Assembly (NCBI GenBank): GCA_965246835.1
Contig: CBDFFQ010000001.1
Location: 372,001-436,000 of the forward strand
Origin: JANPPS01 sp965246835
GTDB lineage: Bacteria > Pseudomonadota > Alphaproteobacteria > Acetobacterales > Acetobacteraceae
Length of the DNA stretch: 64,000 nucleotides
Direction: 5' to 3'
Numbering within the stretch: position 1 is the first letter of the stretch; each line of letters starts with the position of its first letter. Below the pieces are notes generated by a model. It was not told the DNA's origin. It saw nothing but the letters and a program-made list of their open reading frames with translations, and ran no database searches. This document shows, piece by piece, positions 43,986-54,085 of the stretch. The translations under genes were made by a program, and so were the position numbers.

Positions 43986-44525
43986 TTACACGCGCTCGCT
44001 CACCTTGATGGCAACCTTGCATCCCGCCTTGATCACCGCCGCCATCACCCGGTAGCCCGGCGTCAGCTCCGCCTCATGCTCGAGCCCGATGTCCCGGTGC
44101 TCCTGCTCCTCGGCGCGGAAGCGCTCGATGTGGCCCCGCAGCTCGGCCTCGTCCTCGCCCAGGCTCGCGGCCTGCGCGGCGTAATGCTCGTCGATCGCCT
44201 CCTCGACGGCCACGGTGCAGGCCATGGCGGCGCGGTCCCCCATCGCGGCGGTGACGGCGCCCAGGGCCAAGCCGGCGATGTGCCACAGCGGCAGCAGTGC
44301 GGTGGGACGCACGCGGCGCTTGGCGATCAGGCCGGTGAAGGTGTCCAGATGCACCTGCTCCTGCGCCTTCATGTGGCGGATCAGGTCCCCCTTGTCGCCG
44401 CCCCCCATCACCATGAGCTGGCCTTCGTAGATGCGGGCCGCGCCATACTCGCCGGCGTGGTCCACGCGGATGATGCGCTCCACCTGCTCGCGCGGGGTCA
44501 TGTCTCCGGGAAGGTATGCGGTCAT
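43986..44525 (-). CDS. coq7: Demethoxyubiquinone hydroxylase Coq7
   Basis: This 179-residue membrane-bound diiron monooxygenase hydroxylates demethoxyubiquinone in ubiquinone synthesis. The ferritin-like ligand set is visible: Glu26 (VDHAGEYGA), Glu56 and His59 (EQVH), Glu108 (VAVEEAIDEHY), Glu140 and His143 (EEQEH). An Ala/Leu-rich helix (76-95) is the membrane contact. The ATG overlaps the dsbB stop by four bases, with AAGGAG upstream of it. The open frame beyond the start is a shadow of dsbB. Confidence 0.95.
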   Translation of the reverse strand: MTAYLPGDMTPREQVERIIRVDHAGEYGAARIYEGQLMVMGGGDKGDLIRHMKAQEQVHLDTFTGLIAKRRVRPTALLPLWHIAGLALGAVTAAMGDRAAMACTVAVEEAIDEHYAAQAASLGEDEAELRGHIERFRAEEQEHRDIGLEHEAELTPGYRVMAAVIKAGCKVAIKVSERV

Positions 44526-44998
44526 GGCGTTCTCCTTAGTGCTGACATGGCGAGAAACCCCGAGAGCGCCAGGGCCAGCACCAGGTTCATCGCCGCCATC
44601 GAGACCGGGAGGCCCGGCACCAGATAGGTCGGCTCGTCGCACGGCTTGGCCGGGGTGGCCGGCATGCGCGCCAGCCGGTCCGCGATGCTGCCGCCGCCGA
44701 GCGCCGGTGCCGCACATTCCGGCAGCGGGCTCGGCCACCATCCCTGCTCCACGCCGACATGCACGGCCCCCAGCCCGGCGCCCGCCAGCAGCGTCAGGGT
44801 CATCGCCGCCAGCACCGCCCGGCGCGGCAGCACGACCGCCAGCAGCCCCAGCGCCACTGCGACCCGGTAAGGCCAGCGCTCCCACAGGCACAGCGCGCAG
44901 GGCACGAGGCCCAGCGCCCGCTCCGACCACAGCGCCACGCCCAAGGCGGCGGCGGCGGCCCCGGTTCCGATCCAGATGGGCAAGCGGGGTCCGGTCAT
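44522..44998 (-). CDS. dsbB: Disulfide bond formation protein B
   Basis: This 158-residue inner-membrane quinone reductase reoxidises DsbA. Four helices are predicted; the first periplasmic pair is Cys34-x2-Cys37 in LVPCALCLWERWPYR, and the second loop has Cys95 and Cys120. The C-terminal helix is AAMNLVLALALSGFLAM. Pairing with coq7 (four-base overlap) is logical because DsbB hands electrons to ubiquinone. No dsbA is within the window. Confidence 0.93.
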   Translation of the reverse strand: MTGPRLPIWIGTGAAAAALGVALWSERALGLVPCALCLWERWPYRVAVALGLLAVVLPRRAVLAAMTLTLLAGAGLGAVHVGVEQGWWPSPLPECAAPALGGGSIADRLARMPATPAKPCDEPTYLVPGLPVSMAAMNLVLALALSGFLAMSALRRTP

Positions 44999-45080
44999 GC
45001 GCCCGATATGGCGCGCTTCGCCCCTTGGAGCAATTGCCGGACGGTCCTACCGTGCGAGGAACGATCGGGGGGAACACGCG

Positions 45081-45698
45081 ATGCGGACGCTGCTGGGCCG
45101 GGCCAATTCGAGCAATGTGATGAAGGTGATCTGGCTGCTGGAGGAGCTGGGCCTGCCCTACGAGCGGGTGGACATCGGCGGCCCGTTCGGCGGCACCGAC
45201 ACGCCGGACTACCGCGCCCGCAACCCCAACGGCGTGGTGCCGACCCTGGTCGAGGATGAGTTCGTGCTCTGGGAGAGCAACGCCATCCTGCGCTACCTCG
45301 CCAGCCAGCACGGGACGCCGCTTTGGCCCACAGACGCGCACGCCCGCGCACATGTCGATCAGTGGATGGATTGGCTGCAGACCACGCTGGGGCCGCCGCA
45401 ATCGATCGTGTTCCAAGGTCTGATCCGCATTGCGCCGGAAAAGCGGGACATGGCGGCAATCGGGGCGGCAGCGGACAAGCTCCGCCGCTTCTACGGCATG
45501 CTCGAGACCGCCTTGCAGAAGCATGACTACATCGCCGGGCCGGCGCTCTCCCTCGCAGACATTGCGATCGGCGTGCATGCGCATCGCTGGTTCTCGTTCG
45601 ACCTGGCCCGGCCCGATCATCCGCACCTGCGCGCCTGGTATGACCGCCTGCTGACCCGGCCCGTCTATGCCGCGCATATCGCGCGCGCCCTCACGTGA
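45081..45698 (+). CDS. Glutathione S-transferase family protein
   Basis: This 205-residue protein has a thioredoxin-like N-terminal domain (GRANSSNVMKVIWLLEELGL, NPNGVVPTLVEDEFVLWESN with the cis-Pro and Glu-Ser of the glutathione site) and an all-helical C-terminal domain with SLADIAIG. Ser at the usual catalytic position suggests a theta/beta-like class. ATG 45081 is preceded by GGGGGGAA. It overlaps the binding-protein gene by four bases (GTGA), so they may be co-translated, an unusual pairing. Confidence 0.9.
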   Translation: MRTLLGRANSSNVMKVIWLLEELGLPYERVDIGGPFGGTDTPDYRARNPNGVVPTLVEDEFVLWESNAILRYLASQHGTPLWPTDAHARAHVDQWMDWLQTTLGPPQSIVFQGLIRIAPEKRDMAAIGAAADKLRRFYGMLETALQKHDYIAGPALSLADIAIGVHAHRWFSFDLARPDHPHLRAWYDRLLTRPVYAAHIARALT

Positions 45699-46450
45699 AA
45701 GACACCCGCATGCGCCCCATTCTGACCGCCCTGGTCGTGCTCGGCCTCGCTCACCCCGCCGCTGCCGAGCTGTCCTTGCTGACCACGGGCGCGTTCCATC
45801 CCGTGGCGGAAGCGATCGTGCATCAGTTCGAGGCCGCGGGTGGCGAGCGCGTGCGCATCACCACCGCGACGGCGGGCGGCGCGCTGAGCCGGGTGAAGGG
45901 CGGGGAGGCGTTCGACGTCGTGGTGATCACCCCTGGCGCCATCGACCAGCTGATCGCGGACGGCATCCTGGCGCCCGGCAGCCGCGTGGATGTGGCGAAG
46001 GTCGGCATCGGCATCGCGGTCCCGTCCGGGACGCCCGCGCCCGACATCTCCACGCCGGAAGCCGTGCGGGCGCTCCTGCTCGCGGCGCCGCACGTCGCGA
46101 TCGTGGACCCCGCGTCCGGCGGCTCTAGCGGCATCTACCTCATTGGCCTGTTCGATCGCTGGGGGATCGGCGCCGAGATGGCCGCCAAGCTGGTGAAGGT
46201 GCAGGGCGGGCGCGCAGCGGAGCGGCTGGCAACCGGTGAGGCGACCGTCGCACTGCAGCAGGTCAGCGAGCTGGTCGGCGTTCCGGGAGCGCAGTTCGTG
46301 GGCACGTTGCCGCCCGCGGTCCAAAGCACGACGACCTACAGCGCAGGGCTTCCGGTCAAGGCGGCGCCGGGTGCCCGGGGGCTGCTTGCGGCACTCACCT
46401 CGGCCGAGGCGCGGGCTGCGGTAGCGTCGAAAGGGATGGAGGTGCCCTGA
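45695..46450 (+). CDS. ModA-like periplasmic substrate-binding protein (orphan)
   Basis: This 251-residue protein (246 if ATG 45710 is the start) has a signal peptide ending HPAAA-E and the fold of molybdate-type binding proteins: ELSLLTTGAFHPVAEAIVHQFE, TATAGGALSRVKGGEAFDVVV, VDPASGGSSGIYLIGLFDRWG and the closing ALTSAEARAAVASKGMEVP. No permease or ATPase is nearby. Ligands could be molybdate, another oxyanion or an organic acid. The start overlaps the GST stop, and the last 115 bases overlap the convergent DUF1003 gene. Confidence 0.8.
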   Translation: MKDTRMRPILTALVVLGLAHPAAAELSLLTTGAFHPVAEAIVHQFEAAGGERVRITTATAGGALSRVKGGEAFDVVVITPGAIDQLIADGILAPGSRVDVAKVGIGIAVPSGTPAPDISTPEAVRALLLAAPHVAIVDPASGGSSGIYLIGLFDRWGIGAEMAAKLVKVQGGRAAERLATGEATVALQQVSELVGVPGAQFVGTLPPAVQSTTTYSAGLPVKAAPGARGLLAALTSAEARAAVASKGMEVP

Positions 46451-46893
46451 ATGATCACCAGGCGAGCGTTGATTTCACTCAACGCGTGCATCAGGCCCTG
46501 CATGGCGGCCTCAAGGTGCTCGAGTCGGCTGCGGTCGAGCTTCTCGTGCAGCGCCATGATCTCCACCTCGGCCTTGAGGTTGACCTCGTAGTCGAGGCTG
46601 GCGGCCACGCGGTCCCGGGCGGCCTGGCGGTTCTGAGACATCAGGATCACGGGCGCCTGTAGCGCTGCAACCATCGAGAGGATCAGGTTAAGGAAGATGT
46701 AAGGGTAGGGATCGAACGCCGGCCCGTAGCGCACCAGCAGGAGGCTGTTCAGGACTGCCCAGGCGATCAGGAAGCCCACGAACACGCAGATGAAGGTCCA
46801 GGAGCCGCCCATCTGGGCAACCCGGTCGGCAAGCCCATCGCCAAAGCTTTGCTGGCTTGACACGATCAGGTTAACGTCTTGCGCCACCTGCAT
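46336..46893 (-). CDS. DUF1003 family membrane protein
   Basis: This 185-residue protein has two membrane helices (about 32-52, TFICVFVGFLIAWAVLNSLL, and 67-85) and a following helical region with SQNRQAARDRVAASLDYEVNLKAEVEIMALHEKLD, the signature of DUF1003. Function is unknown. The last ~38 residues (Ala/Ser-rich) overlap the convergent binding-protein gene. The ATG has no clear Shine-Dalgarno. It lies after sufA on the same strand with a 43-base gap and may be on the SUF transcript. Confidence 0.83.
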   Translation of the reverse strand: MQVAQDVNLIVSSQQSFGDGLADRVAQMGGSWTFICVFVGFLIAWAVLNSLLLVRYGPAFDPYPYIFLNLILSMVAALQAPVILMSQNRQAARDRVAASLDYEVNLKAEVEIMALHEKLDRSRLEHLEAAMQGLMHALSEINARLVIIQGTSIPFDATAARASAEVSAASSPRAPGAALTGSPAL

Positions 46894-46936
46894 CTGTCGG
46901 CCGGGCCCGGCGACGGGGCGGTCCGTCAGGGGCTCG

Positions 46937-47305
46937 TCAGACGTGAAAACTCTCGCCGCAGCCGCAGCGGCCCTTCTCGTTGGGATTGCTGAATGTGAAG
47001 CCGGAGGTGAGGTCGCGGACCTGGTAGTCCATCTGGCTGCCGATCAGGAACAGGCTCGCCTTTCGGTCCACCAGCACGGTCAGGCCGTGATCCGTCACCA
47101 CCTCATCCCCCGGTCCGGCCTCCGGCACCCAGTCCATCACGTAGCTGAGGCCCGAGCAGCCCTTCGTGTTGACGCTGATGCGCAGCAGCATGCCCGCCTT
47201 GCCCTTGGCATACAGCGCGGACAGCCGCTCGGCCGCCGCGTCGCTCAGCGTCATCAGCGGCGGCAAGGCGCGGCGTGGGCGGGGCGTGGTCTGGGTGGCG
47301 CTCAT
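46937..47305 (-). CDS. sufA: A-type iron-sulfur carrier SufA (HesB/IscA family)
   Basis: This 122-residue scaffold/carrier of the SUF system passes Fe-S clusters to apo-proteins. The three ligand cysteines are Cys50 (NTKGCSGLSY), Cys114 and Cys116 (GRCGCGESF). It is preceded by GGGAGG and lies 11 bases after sufT. An N-terminal ~15-residue basic/proline extension precedes the domain. It is the last clear member of the suf operon. Confidence 0.94.
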   Translation of the reverse strand: MSATQTTPRPRRALPPLMTLSDAAAERLSALYAKGKAGMLLRISVNTKGCSGLSYVMDWVPEAGPGDEVVTDHGLTVLVDRKASLFLIGSQMDYQVRDLTSGFTFSNPNEKGRCGCGESFHV

Positions 47306-47316
47306 CCGGTCCTCCC

Positions 47317-47670
47317 TCAGAACATGTTAAGCGCGAGGCGCGCTTCTTCGGTCATGCGGCTCGGGTCCCAGGGCGGGTCCCACACGGTATCGACGTGGCA
47401 GGACACGACGCCCGGCACGGCCATGATCGCCTCCTGCACCTGCACCGGCAATTCCTGCGCCGACGGGCAGCCCGGCGCCGTCAGCGTCATCTCCACCTTC
47501 ACCGCGTTCGCATCGTCGATCTCGACGGCGTAGATCAGGCCGAGCTCGTAAATGTTCACCGGGATTTCCGGATCATAGACGGTCGCGATCGCGGCCAGCA
47601 GCGCGTCCTCGGTCGGCTTCGCGGCCGGCACGACCTCGCCCTCCGGTGTCCAGGTTCCGACATCACTCAC
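47317..47670 (-). CDS. sufT: SUF system assembly protein SufT (MIP18/DUF59 family)
   Basis: This 117-residue MIP18-like protein helps mature Fe-S proteins. It has VYDPEIPVNIYELGLIY and MTLTAPGCPSAQELPVQV, the conserved Asp-Pro-Glu and Cys segments. The likely start is GTG 47670 (VSDVGTWTPEGEV), preceded by GAAGGAGG, overlapping the sufU stop by 8 bases; the frame is open 11 codons further, inside sufU. Length and position in the operon match SufT. Confidence 0.92.
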   Translation of the reverse strand: MSDVGTWTPEGEVVPAAKPTEDALLAAIATVYDPEIPVNIYELGLIYAVEIDDANAVKVEMTLTAPGCPSAQELPVQVQEAIMAVPGVVSCHVDTVWDPPWDPSRMTEEARLALNMF

Positions 47671-48103
47671 TTGCGGCCTCCTTCGTCTCCTGCAGCGCCG
47701 CAAGCAGCGCGTTCCAGGGCAGCGTCACGCATTTGATGCGGCTCGGATACTCATGCACCGCGGACAGTGGGCGCAGCGCCGGGGCACAGGCCTCGCACAG
47801 GCCGGTGCGGGCCATTTCCGCCACGTCCCGCGCCATGTCCGGGATGTGGGCAGCCGGCTGGCCCTGCACAACCTCGCACATCAGGTCGGCGCTCGCGATG
47901 CTGATCTCGCACCCCCGCGCCTCGAACCCGGCCTCCGCCACCCGGTCCCCGTCCCGGCGCACGAACACCTGCACGCGGTCGCCGCACATCGGGTTGTCGC
48001 CCCGGGCCTCGGCGTCGAACACGGCCGGGCGCGTGCCGTGCGCGGGGCGGCGGCCATGGGCGCGGATCTCGGCGCTGTAGAGATCGCGCAATTCATCAAA
48101 CAT
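47663..48103 (-). CDS. sufU: Iron-sulfur assembly protein SufU (NifU/IscU-like)
   Basis: This 146-residue protein is SufU-like: Cys40-Gly-Asp42 (NPMCGDRV), Cys65 (GFEARGCEIS) and Cys125 (RIKCVTLPW) are the zinc/cluster-site ligands, and the insertion between Cys65 and Cys125 is the SufU hallmark. SufU relays sulfur from SufS. It starts one base beyond the sufS stop. Additional Cys76, Cys103 and Cys106 may not be ligands. Confidence 0.93.
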   Translation of the reverse strand: MFDELRDLYSAEIRAHGRRPAHGTRPAVFDAEARGDNPMCGDRVQVFVRRDGDRVAEAGFEARGCEISIASADLMCEVVQGQPAAHIPDMARDVAEMARTGLCEACAPALRPLSAVHEYPSRIKCVTLPWNALLAALQETKEAASE

Positions 48104-48104
48104 G

Positions 48105-49343
48105 CTATTGGAAGAACTCACGCACCCGCTCCAGCGTGTCAGCCAAAACATCGATTTCGGCGCGGGTCGTGTAGATGCCGGTGCTGGCGCGGGCGGAGCT
48201 GTCCACACCGAGGCGTCGCATCAGCGGCTCCGCACAATGATTGCCGGCGCGGACCGCGATGCCCTGACGGTCCAGCAGGGTCGCGATGTCATGCGCATGG
48301 GCGCCCTCCATCGTGAAGCTGAATACCCCGCCGCGGTCCTGCGCGGCACCTAGCAGGCGCAGGCCCGGGATCGCCGAGAGCCGGGCGATGGCGTGCTCCG
48401 TCAGCTCCGCCTCATGCGCCTGGATCGCGTCGAACCCGATCGCCTCCACCCACTCGATGGCGGCTTTGAGCCCGATGCCTTCGAGGATCGCGGGCGTGCC
48501 GGCCTCGAACTTATGCGGGATTTCGGCCCACGTGCTGCGCTCGAAGCTGACGGAGCCGATCATGTCGCCGCCACCCAGGAAGGGCGGCATCCGCTCCAGC
48601 AGCTCCCGCTTGGCCCACAGCACGCCGATGCCGGTCGGGCCATACAGCTTGTGCCCGGTGAAGGTATAGAAATCGGCGCCGATCGCCTGCACGTCCACGG
48701 CGCGATGCACCACGGCCTGACTGCCGTCGAACATGACCCGGGCGCCGTATTCGTGCGCGAGTGCGGCGATCCGGGAGGCCGGTGTCACGGTCCCAAGCAC
48801 GTTGCTCATGTGCGTGATGGACACCAGGCCGACCTTGCCGTCGCGCAGGCAGTCTTCGAGCCCGGCCATGTCCAGCTCACCGGCCGGCGTGATCGGCGCA
48901 ATCCGCAGCTCGATCCCCGCGCGGTCCCGCAGCATCTGCCACGGCACCAGGTTCGCGTGATGCTCCATGGCGCTGATCACCACGGCCTGCCCTGGCTTCA
49001 TCAGCGCGCCGTAGCTATGCGCCACCAGGTTGAAGGCCATGGTAGCGTTGGCCGTGAACACGATCTCGTCCCGGGACGGCGCGTTCAGCAGGCGCGCGAC
49101 GGCGTCCCGCGTGCCCTCATAGGCGTCGGTCGTGCGCTCGCTCATCCAATGCAAGCCACGATGCACGTTGGCGTATTGCGTCTCCATCGCCTGCACCATC
49201 GCGTCGATCACGAAGCGGGGCTTCTGGGCGGAGGCGGCGCTGTCCAGGAACACGAGCGGCTTGCCGCGCACCGTCTCCGTCAGGATCGGGAACTGCGCGC
49301 GGATGCGCTCCACGTCGAAGCCGGTCGGCACGATCATGTTCAT
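48105..49343 (-). CDS. sufS: Cysteine desulfurase SufS
   Basis: This 412-residue group II PLP enzyme converts cysteine to alanine, delivering persulfide sulfur to SufU. PLP binds Lys232 (FTGHKLYGPTG); the active Cys is Cys370 in AVRAGNHCAEPLMRR. Other sites are SAMEHHANLVPWQ and FDGSQAVVHRAVD. The segment normally FTRGTTEAINLVA reads FTANATMAFNLVA here, a conservative variation near the PLP phosphate. ATG 49343 overlaps the sufD stop by four bases; ATG 49337 is an alternative. Confidence 0.95.
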   Translation of the reverse strand: MNMIVPTGFDVERIRAQFPILTETVRGKPLVFLDSAASAQKPRFVIDAMVQAMETQYANVHRGLHWMSERTTDAYEGTRDAVARLLNAPSRDEIVFTANATMAFNLVAHSYGALMKPGQAVVISAMEHHANLVPWQMLRDRAGIELRIAPITPAGELDMAGLEDCLRDGKVGLVSITHMSNVLGTVTPASRIAALAHEYGARVMFDGSQAVVHRAVDVQAIGADFYTFTGHKLYGPTGIGVLWAKRELLERMPPFLGGGDMIGSVSFERSTWAEIPHKFEAGTPAILEGIGLKAAIEWVEAIGFDAIQAHEAELTEHAIARLSAIPGLRLLGAAQDRGGVFSFTMEGAHAHDIATLLDRQGIAVRAGNHCAEPLMRRLGVDSSARASTGIYTTRAEIDVLADTLERVREFFQ

Positions 49344-50578
49344 GCGTTGCGCTCCCACCACCGCTCGATCGCGCGTTCCAGCAGGGCGCGGGCCCCTTCA
49401 TGCGTGACGGGGTCCATCGCCTCGGTCAGGAAGGCCCGCACCAGGATCGCCCGCGCCTCGGCGGCCGGCACGCCGCGGCTGCGGAGGTAGAATAGCTGGT
49501 CGGCATCCAGCTCGCCGATCGTCGCGCCATGGCTGCATTTCACGTCATCGGCGTAGATTTCGAGCTGCGGCTTGCAGTCGATCTCCGCATGGGGCGAGAG
49601 CAGCAGGGCCTGATTCATTTGGTAGCCATCGGTCTTCTGCGCGGCGCGCGCGACCTCGATCCGGCCCTGGAACACGCCCCGCGCGTGGCCGTCCAGCACG
49701 TTTTTGACCGTCTGGCGCGACCCACACTCCGGCGCGTCATGTGCCACCACGGTCGTGATGTCCCCATGCTGCTGTCCGGCCAGCAATTGCGCGCCGTTCA
49801 GGTGCACCATGCCGTGTGGCCCCGTGAGCCGAACATGGATCTCGGTGCGGGCCAGCCGGGCGCCGAGCGTCAGCACGAACGCGTCGTAGGTGCCGCGCGC
49901 CGCCACTTCGGCGAAGGTGGTGTTGACGTGGAAGGCCTCGGCACTTTCTTCCTGCAGCCGCACATGCACGAGCGTCGCGCCCTCCCCCACCACGGCCGAA
50001 ATCACCGCGTTGTGGAGATAGGTGCCGGTGCCGCGCGCGATCTCGATCACGGTCAGCGTGGCGCCGGGCTCGAGGTGGATGCTGTGGCGCGGATGGACCG
50101 CGACCGGGCGATGCGCGTCCGGCGTGAGATGCAGCAGCACGACGGCGCCCGCATCGACGCCCGCCGCCACGTGCAGGTGCACCCCATCCTCGGCCAGCAT
50201 GGTGTTCAGCGCCACCATCGGCTGCTTGGCATCCGGCAGGCGGCCGAAATCCGGGCGCTCCGCGAACGGGGTCACGGTCAGGCCAGGCGGCGGCTCGGAC
50301 AGATCGGCCTGGTAGCGGCCATCGACCAGCACCAGGCGCGGCGCGTCCGGCAGGTCACCGGGCTCATGGGCCGACGCGACCTCGCTCAGCGCCTCCTGGA
50401 ACGACGCCTCCGCCAGCGGGCGCAGGCTGGTGTAACGCCAGGCCTCCGACTTCACGCTCGGCAGCGCGAACCCGGCCGCCGCCGCATCCCGCACCGCGAC
50501 ATCCCCCGGCAACCGGTCGCGGAACGCCCGATACCGCGCCAGGAAGGCGTCGGCGCCATTGGCAAAGGCCTGGGTCAT
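49340..50578 (-). CDS. sufD: Fe-S assembly complex subunit SufD
   Basis: This 412-residue subunit forms the SufBC2D scaffold with SufB and SufC. The N-terminal part has WRYTSLRPLAEASF; the C-terminal beta-helix and helical domain has KCSHGATIGELDADQLFYLRSRG, with the conserved His and Cys near the SufB interface. It lies between sufC and sufS with four-base overlaps on both sides (ATGA), so the operon is tightly coupled. No sequence anomaly. Confidence 0.95.
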   Translation of the reverse strand: MTQAFANGADAFLARYRAFRDRLPGDVAVRDAAAAGFALPSVKSEAWRYTSLRPLAEASFQEALSEVASAHEPGDLPDAPRLVLVDGRYQADLSEPPPGLTVTPFAERPDFGRLPDAKQPMVALNTMLAEDGVHLHVAAGVDAGAVVLLHLTPDAHRPVAVHPRHSIHLEPGATLTVIEIARGTGTYLHNAVISAVVGEGATLVHVRLQEESAEAFHVNTTFAEVAARGTYDAFVLTLGARLARTEIHVRLTGPHGMVHLNGAQLLAGQQHGDITTVVAHDAPECGSRQTVKNVLDGHARGVFQGRIEVARAAQKTDGYQMNQALLLSPHAEIDCKPQLEIYADDVKCSHGATIGELDADQLFYLRSRGVPAAEARAILVRAFLTEAMDPVTHEGARALLERAIERWWERNA

Positions 50579-51323
50579 GCGGCTGCCTGCACCACCTGGG
50601 CGTAGCCGTTGGCCTCGAGCTCCCGCGCCAGCTCCGGCCCGCCCGAGCGGATGATGCGCCCGGCCGACAGCACATGCACCCGGTCCGGCACCAGGTGGTC
50701 CAGCAACCGTTGGTGATGCGTGATCACGAGCGCGGAGAAATCCGGGCTGCGCAGCGCGTTCACGCCATCCGCCACGATCTTGAGCGCATCGATGTCGAGT
50801 CCGCTATCGGTCTCATCCAGGATCGCGAGCTTCGGGCGCAGGATCGACATCTGCAGCACCTCGTTCCGCTTCTTCTCGCCGCCGCTGAAGCCCACATTCA
50901 CGTTCCGCTTCAGCATGTCGTCCGGCATATGCAGCCGCTTCGCCTCGGCCCGTGCCATGCGCAGGAACGCCACGGCATCCAGCTCCGCCTCGCCCCGGGC
51001 CCGGCGGATCGCGTTCAGCGCAGTCCGCAAAAAATTGGCGTTGCCGACGCCGGGCAGCTCGATCGGCGCCTGGAACGCCAGGAACAACCCGGCCGCCGCA
51101 CGCGCCTCCGGCTCCATGTCCAGTAAATCGGCGCCATTGAACGTGACGGCGCCGCCCGTGACCTCGTAGCCCTCATGGCCCGACAGCACGTAGCCGAGCG
51201 TGCTCTTACCCGATCCGTTGGGCCCCATGATGGCATGAACCTCACCGGCCGGCAGCTCGAGGCTCAAGCCGCGCAGGATGTCCTTTTCGGCGATCTTCGC
51301 CTGCAGATTAGTGATCGACAGCA

Positions 51324-51324
<1 letters not shown>
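50575..51324 (-). CDS. sufC: Fe-S assembly ATPase SufC
   Basis: This 249-residue ABC-type ATPase energises the SufBCD scaffold. Walker A is GPNGSGKST, the signature GFSGGEKKRNEVLQM, Walker B LAILDETDSGLDID and the switch His in VITHHQRLL. These residues match SufC rather than transporter ATPases. The ATG overlaps the sufB stop by one base (TAATG) and the stop overlaps sufD. Upstream open frame is a shadow. Confidence 0.97.
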
Positions 51325-52814
<1,490 letters not shown>

Positions 52815-52822
52815 GGCGTATC

Positions 52823-53281
52823 CTACTCGGCGATGTGGATCGGGTGGGAGATGGGGAGGCGCGCGGGGAACGCACGGGGGATGCTGCGCTCCATGTCGGC
52901 CAAGGTGATTGCGGACAGCGCGTCCCGCACCGCCTCGTTCACGGGGTCCCAGCGGCCGCGCATGGGGCAGAGATGCTCGGCCTCGCACCCGCTGCCGGAC
53001 CCCTCCACGCACGAGGTGAGCGCGATCGGCCCGTCGATGGCGGTGATGACGTCCGACACCGGAATCGCCTGCAGCGGCATCGCCAGCCGATAGCCGCCGC
53101 GCGCGCCCCGCTGGCTGCTGACCAGCCCGGCGCCGGCCAGCGCCTTCAGCACCTTGGCGACCGTCGGCTCCGGCACGCCGGTCGCGGCGGCGATGCCGGG
53201 CGCGGTCTGACACGGTTCGCCGCGCGAGAGCCGGACCAGCACGACCACCGCATAATCGGTCAATTTCGACAACCGCAACAT
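52823..53281 (-). CDS. Rrf2 family regulator of the suf operon (SufR/IscR-like)
   Basis: This 152-residue winged-helix regulator binds an Fe-S cluster through Cys91, Cys99 and Cys105 (SCVEGSGSGCEAEHLC) and has the Rrf2 N-terminus MLRLSKLTDYAVVVLVRL and wing RGARGGYRLA. It is expected to sense cluster supply and repress or activate suf transcription. It heads the operon rrf2-sufB-C-D-S-U-T-A. Sequence alone does not tell IscR-type from SUF-specific function. Confidence 0.93.
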   Translation of the reverse strand: MLRLSKLTDYAVVVLVRLSRGEPCQTAPGIAAATGVPEPTVAKVLKALAGAGLVSSQRGARGGYRLAMPLQAIPVSDVITAIDGPIALTSCVEGSGSGCEAEHLCPMRGRWDPVNEAVRDALSAITLADMERSIPRAFPARLPISHPIHIAE

Positions 53282-53310
53282 CGGATTTCCAGTAATCGGA
53301 CCGGTGCAGT

Positions 53311-53351
53311 CCTGATTAGGGGCAAATGAGACATCGCCCCCCCTTCGTCAA
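53311..53351 (-). promoter_or_regulatory. Candidate suf operon promoter and operator
   Basis: Upstream of the Rrf2 gene, TTGACG (53351-53346 on the minus strand) is a good -35 hexamer; the -10 at 17-base spacing (CATTTG) is poor. The dyad CCT-gatt-AGG (53311-53320) lies 30 bases before the start codon, a plausible place for cluster-dependent repressor binding. This is suggestive only. Confidence 0.35.
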
Positions 53352-53365
53352 GGGGTCGGCACCCG

Positions 53366-54085
53366 CTACGTGCCGCTGCTCAGCAGCCCGGCGAACACCA
53401 CGGGACCGGTCGGCTTGCCCGTCGTCGATCCCCCCGTGGGCTCCAGCGTCACCAATAACCGCGTGCCGGGCGCAGACCGGATCCGGAGCGACATGGCGCC
53501 GGCCGGGTTCAACAGGCCGAGGCTTGTGGGCGCCACCGCCCCCTCCGCCACCGCCCAGAGCTGGAGGCTGCGGCCCGCCGGCACGGTCGGCTTCACGGTC
53601 GTGATCATGGTTGCCGTGCCGGAACTATCGACCCGCACCAGGAACACCGCACCCGGCGCCCCCGCTGGCGAGAGCGCGGCCAGCATCGGCTCCCCCGCCT
53701 GCGTGCCTGGCACGATGGCGTAGGCCAAGGCGGCGGCCGCCAGCATCAACGACGCCGCCGTCGCACTGCGCCAGAACCGCACCGTCCGCTGCGACCCCGC
53801 GCTGCGCATCTGACGGACCTGACGATGCCGCACCGGCACCGCCGTCCCGCTCGCCAGCGCCAGCCGCTGCCATAGCTCGGGCGGCGGGGAGGCCGCGGGC
53901 ACCAGCTCCGCCAACGGTGCGAGCCGGTCTTCCCAGGCAGCCACCTGCGCGGCCAGGGCCGGGTCATCCCGCAGCCGCTGCTCGAAGCCGATGCGTTCAT
54001 CGGCCGGCATGGCACCCAGGACATACTCGGCCGCCAGCAGGTCCGGCTCGTCCGGCACGCCGGGTTCCATCTCGGGCGGGATCAT
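53366..54085 (-). CDS. RskA-type anti-sigma factor
   Basis: This 239-residue membrane protein has a cytoplasmic sigma-binding N-terminus (LLAAEYVLGAMPADERIGFE, as in RskA/ChrR-type proteins), one helix (about 106-126, SATAASLMLAAAALAYAIVPG) and a periplasmic RskA domain ending with VTLEPTGGSTTGKPTGPVVFAG. It would hold the ECF sigma factor encoded upstream until a signal triggers proteolysis. The ATG overlaps the sigma gene stop by four bases. Further open frame is a shadow of the sigma gene. Confidence 0.9.
   Translation of the reverse strand: MIPPEMEPGVPDEPDLLAAEYVLGAMPADERIGFEQRLRDDPALAAQVAAWEDRLAPLAELVPAASPPPELWQRLALASGTAVPVRHRQVRQMRSAGSQRTVRFWRSATAASLMLAAAALAYAIVPGTQAGEPMLAALSPAGAPGAVFLVRVDSSGTATMITTVKPTVPAGRSLQLWAVAEGAVAPTSLGLLNPAGAMSLRIRSAPGTRLLVTLEPTGGSTTGKPTGPVVFAGLLSSGT

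Noticed and set aside
43986..45677. Apparent 563-residue fusion upstream of coq7
   Set aside because: Upstream codons are frame shadows of dsbB and the antisense of the GST gene; Coq7 starts at ATG 44525 with AAGGAG.
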